6,733 bases of DNA from positions 1-6,733 of the forward strand of contig JANTHA010000116.1 in NCBI GenBank assembly GCA_024762625.1, in the 5' to 3' direction. Below the pieces are notes generated by a model that searched no databases, was not told where the DNA came from, and saw nothing but the letters and a program-made list of their open reading frames with translations. A program made the position numbers and the translations under genes. This stretch comes from Thiotrichaceae bacterium. GTDB taxonomy: Bacteria > Pseudomonadota > Gammaproteobacteria > Thiotrichales > Thiotrichaceae. This document shows, piece after piece, positions 5,981 to 6,733 of this stretch (the stretch's first letter is position 1; every line of letters begins with the position of its first letter).

Positions 5981-6529
5981 TTATCTGCTGGCGAGGCTTC
6001 CAATGAGAAATGTTTGAGGATCAACTGTTTCTCCGTTGATGGTAATTTCAAGGTGTAGATGAGGCCCTGTAGAACGACCTGAATTACCGACCTGGGCAAT
6101 GATGTTTTCAGTCCCAACTTTCTGACCTTTTTTTACCAGCGCTTTTTTGAGATGGCAGTAACGGCTAATAATGGTATTTCCATGCAGAATTTCTACTGTT
6201 TTGCCATAACCGGCCTTTCTTCCCACAAAAACCACGGTACCTTTACCCAAGGGGTGTATGCTTGAACCTTTTGGAGCGGCGATATCAATTCCCCGATGCA
6301 TTCTTCGCCTGCCATTAAAGGGGTCTGTTCGCATACCGTAGCCGGATGTTAGATAGCCATGTTTGATTGGAAAATTATCAATATAGATTACATCGACGTC
6401 GGCTTTATCCAGGTTTTCATGAAGCCTTGATTGGGTTTCGGTGATTAGCGAAATAAACATGATCACTGGAGCGGCGAACGCCATAATCAGCACATAGTTT
6501 TTTATTTTTTTGATGACAAATTGAATCAT
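5981..6529 (-). CDS. Membrane-anchored M23 (LytM-type) peptidase
   Basis: Predicted zinc endopeptidase acting on peptidoglycan cross-links in the periplasm, 182 residues. A basic start (KKIK) and a hydrophobic helix at about 11-30 form an uncleaved anchor or signal. Residues 31-55 are a short linker, and from about 57 the M23 fold follows: TSGYGMRTDPFNGRRRMHRGID with H78 and D82 (HxGxD motif), AAPKGSSIHPLGKGTVVFVG, RYCHL with H126, and GPHLHLEI with H157 and H159. The zinc ligands H78, D82 and H159 and the catalytic histidines are present, so it should be active, unlike the degenerate LytM domains of EnvC and NlpD. No coiled coil, LysM or SH3 domain is present, so it is a minimal enzyme. The ATG has no clear ribosome site in front (CACCCTGAAAC), so expression may be low or the start uncertain. 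It is convergent with the putative small RNA, and no minus-strand terminator follows it closely. Confidence 0.92.
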   Translation of the reverse strand: MIQFVIKKIKNYVLIMAFAAPVIMFISLITETQSRLHENLDKADVDVIYIDNFPIKHGYLTSGYGMRTDPFNGRRRMHRGIDIAAPKGSSIHPLGKGTVVFVGRKAGYGKTVEILHGNTIISRYCHLKKALVKKGQKVGTENIIAQVGNSGRSTGPHLHLEITINGETVDPQTFLIGSLASR

Positions 6530-6569
6530 GTTTCAGGGTGCTTAAGTAATATTAGCGTATTAATATAAT

Positions 6570-6598
6570 TTAATATACCTGGCTTGTATAGGCGTCAA
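6570..6598 (-). promoter_or_regulatory. Possible promoter of the M23 peptidase gene
   Basis: On the minus strand TTGACG (6598 down to 6593) matches the -35 in five of six. It is followed by TATTAA (6575-6570, 17-nt spacer) or TATATT (6577-6572, 15-nt spacer) as -10. The transcript would start roughly 35 nt upstream of the ATG at 6529. The surrounding DNA is so AT-rich that -10-like matches are frequent, so the -35 is the more informative part. Confidence 0.4.
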
Positions 6599-6702
6599 AG
6601 AAAAAAATATTTTTATGAAAACGTTCAAATTATTTTAAATCTCAAAAAGTAATTGTTTGATTTGATGATTGTTAATGACAAACGCCTTAAATAATATTAA
6701 TA

Positions 6703-6720
6703 TATTAGTCTATACTAATA
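6703..6720. repeat. Inverted repeat TATTAGT-CTAT-ACTAATA in AT-rich tract
   Basis: Perfect 7-bp arms (6703-6709 and 6714-6720) separated by four bases, operator-like in size. A TATACT hexamer at 6711-6716 inside it could be a -10 of a plus-strand promoter firing off the right edge, though no convincing -35 lies 16-18 nt upstream. The 10-mer TATACTAATA here also occurs at 5801-5810 in the small-RNA promoter. The tract 6530-6733 otherwise holds no gene that I can support. Confidence 0.35.
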
Positions 6721-6733
6721 CATAGCGGGTTTA

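Noticed and set aside
5677..6117. Minus-strand 146-codon ORF overlapping the 3' part of the M23 gene and the intergenic region.
   Set aside because: It has no recognisable domain, overlaps the conserved M23 coding frame, and spans the complement of the terminator and promoter.
1..6733. CRISPR array, tRNA, rRNA, insertion sequence, phage attachment site or replication origin.
   Set aside because: No regularly spaced repeats, cloverleaf, transposase, terminal repeats or DnaA-box cluster could be seen on either strand.

Overview
The window looks like chromosomal DNA of a Gram-negative proteobacterium (gamma- or betaproteobacterial type) with moderate GC. The grounds are a six-gene Rnf/Rsx complex in the order A-B-C-D-G-E, an RsxC with the charged Ala/Lys-rich tail typical of these groups, and an outer-membrane-type lipoprotein. 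The genus cannot be told from the sequence alone. Most of the window is conventional; the least explained part is the intergenic space between the lipoprotein and peptidase genes.

Region 1 (1-5050, minus strand) is one tight operon: rsxA (4466-5050), rsxB (3864-4469), rsxC (2194-3867), rsxD (1099-2166), rsxG (395-1102) and the first 132 codons of rsxE (1-398, running off the left edge). Four of the five junctions are 4-base ATGA stop/start overlaps; only rsxC-rsxD has a gap (27 nt). The products form a membrane redox pump. RsxC carries the FMN/NADH-binding core and two 4Fe-4S sites, RsxB is the ferredoxin-like relay, RsxD and RsxG hold covalently bound FMN at Thr178 and Thr190, and RsxA/RsxE form the membrane core. 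In other organisms such complexes couple ferredoxin and NAD(H) to an ion gradient (Rnf), or keep SoxR reduced (Rsx). Neither soxR, nth nor apbE is in the window.

Region 2 (5051-5302) is the divergent control region. It holds a 14-bp perfect palindrome resembling an FNR/Dnr box on the rsxA side, and a TAATCCC-N10-GGGATTA inverted repeat on the side of the plus-strand gene at 5303-5629. That gene encodes a small glycine-zipper lipoprotein.

Region 3 (5630-5980) is a 351-nt stretch with no credible protein gene. It holds a short 10-bp tandem repeat (5681-5700), then what looks like an independent plus-strand small RNA gene: a near-consensus promoter (5779-5806), a long 5' hairpin whose loop could form a pseudoknot with the following linker, a CCUCCU anti-Shine-Dalgarno-like segment, and a strong GNRA-capped terminator (5886-5915). 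I do not recognise the family.

Region 4 (5981-6529, minus strand) encodes a membrane-anchored M23 (LytM-type) peptidase, convergent with the putative small RNA. The remaining 6530-6733 is a very AT-rich, gene-free tract with a promoter-like sequence for the peptidase gene and a 7-bp inverted repeat near the right edge.
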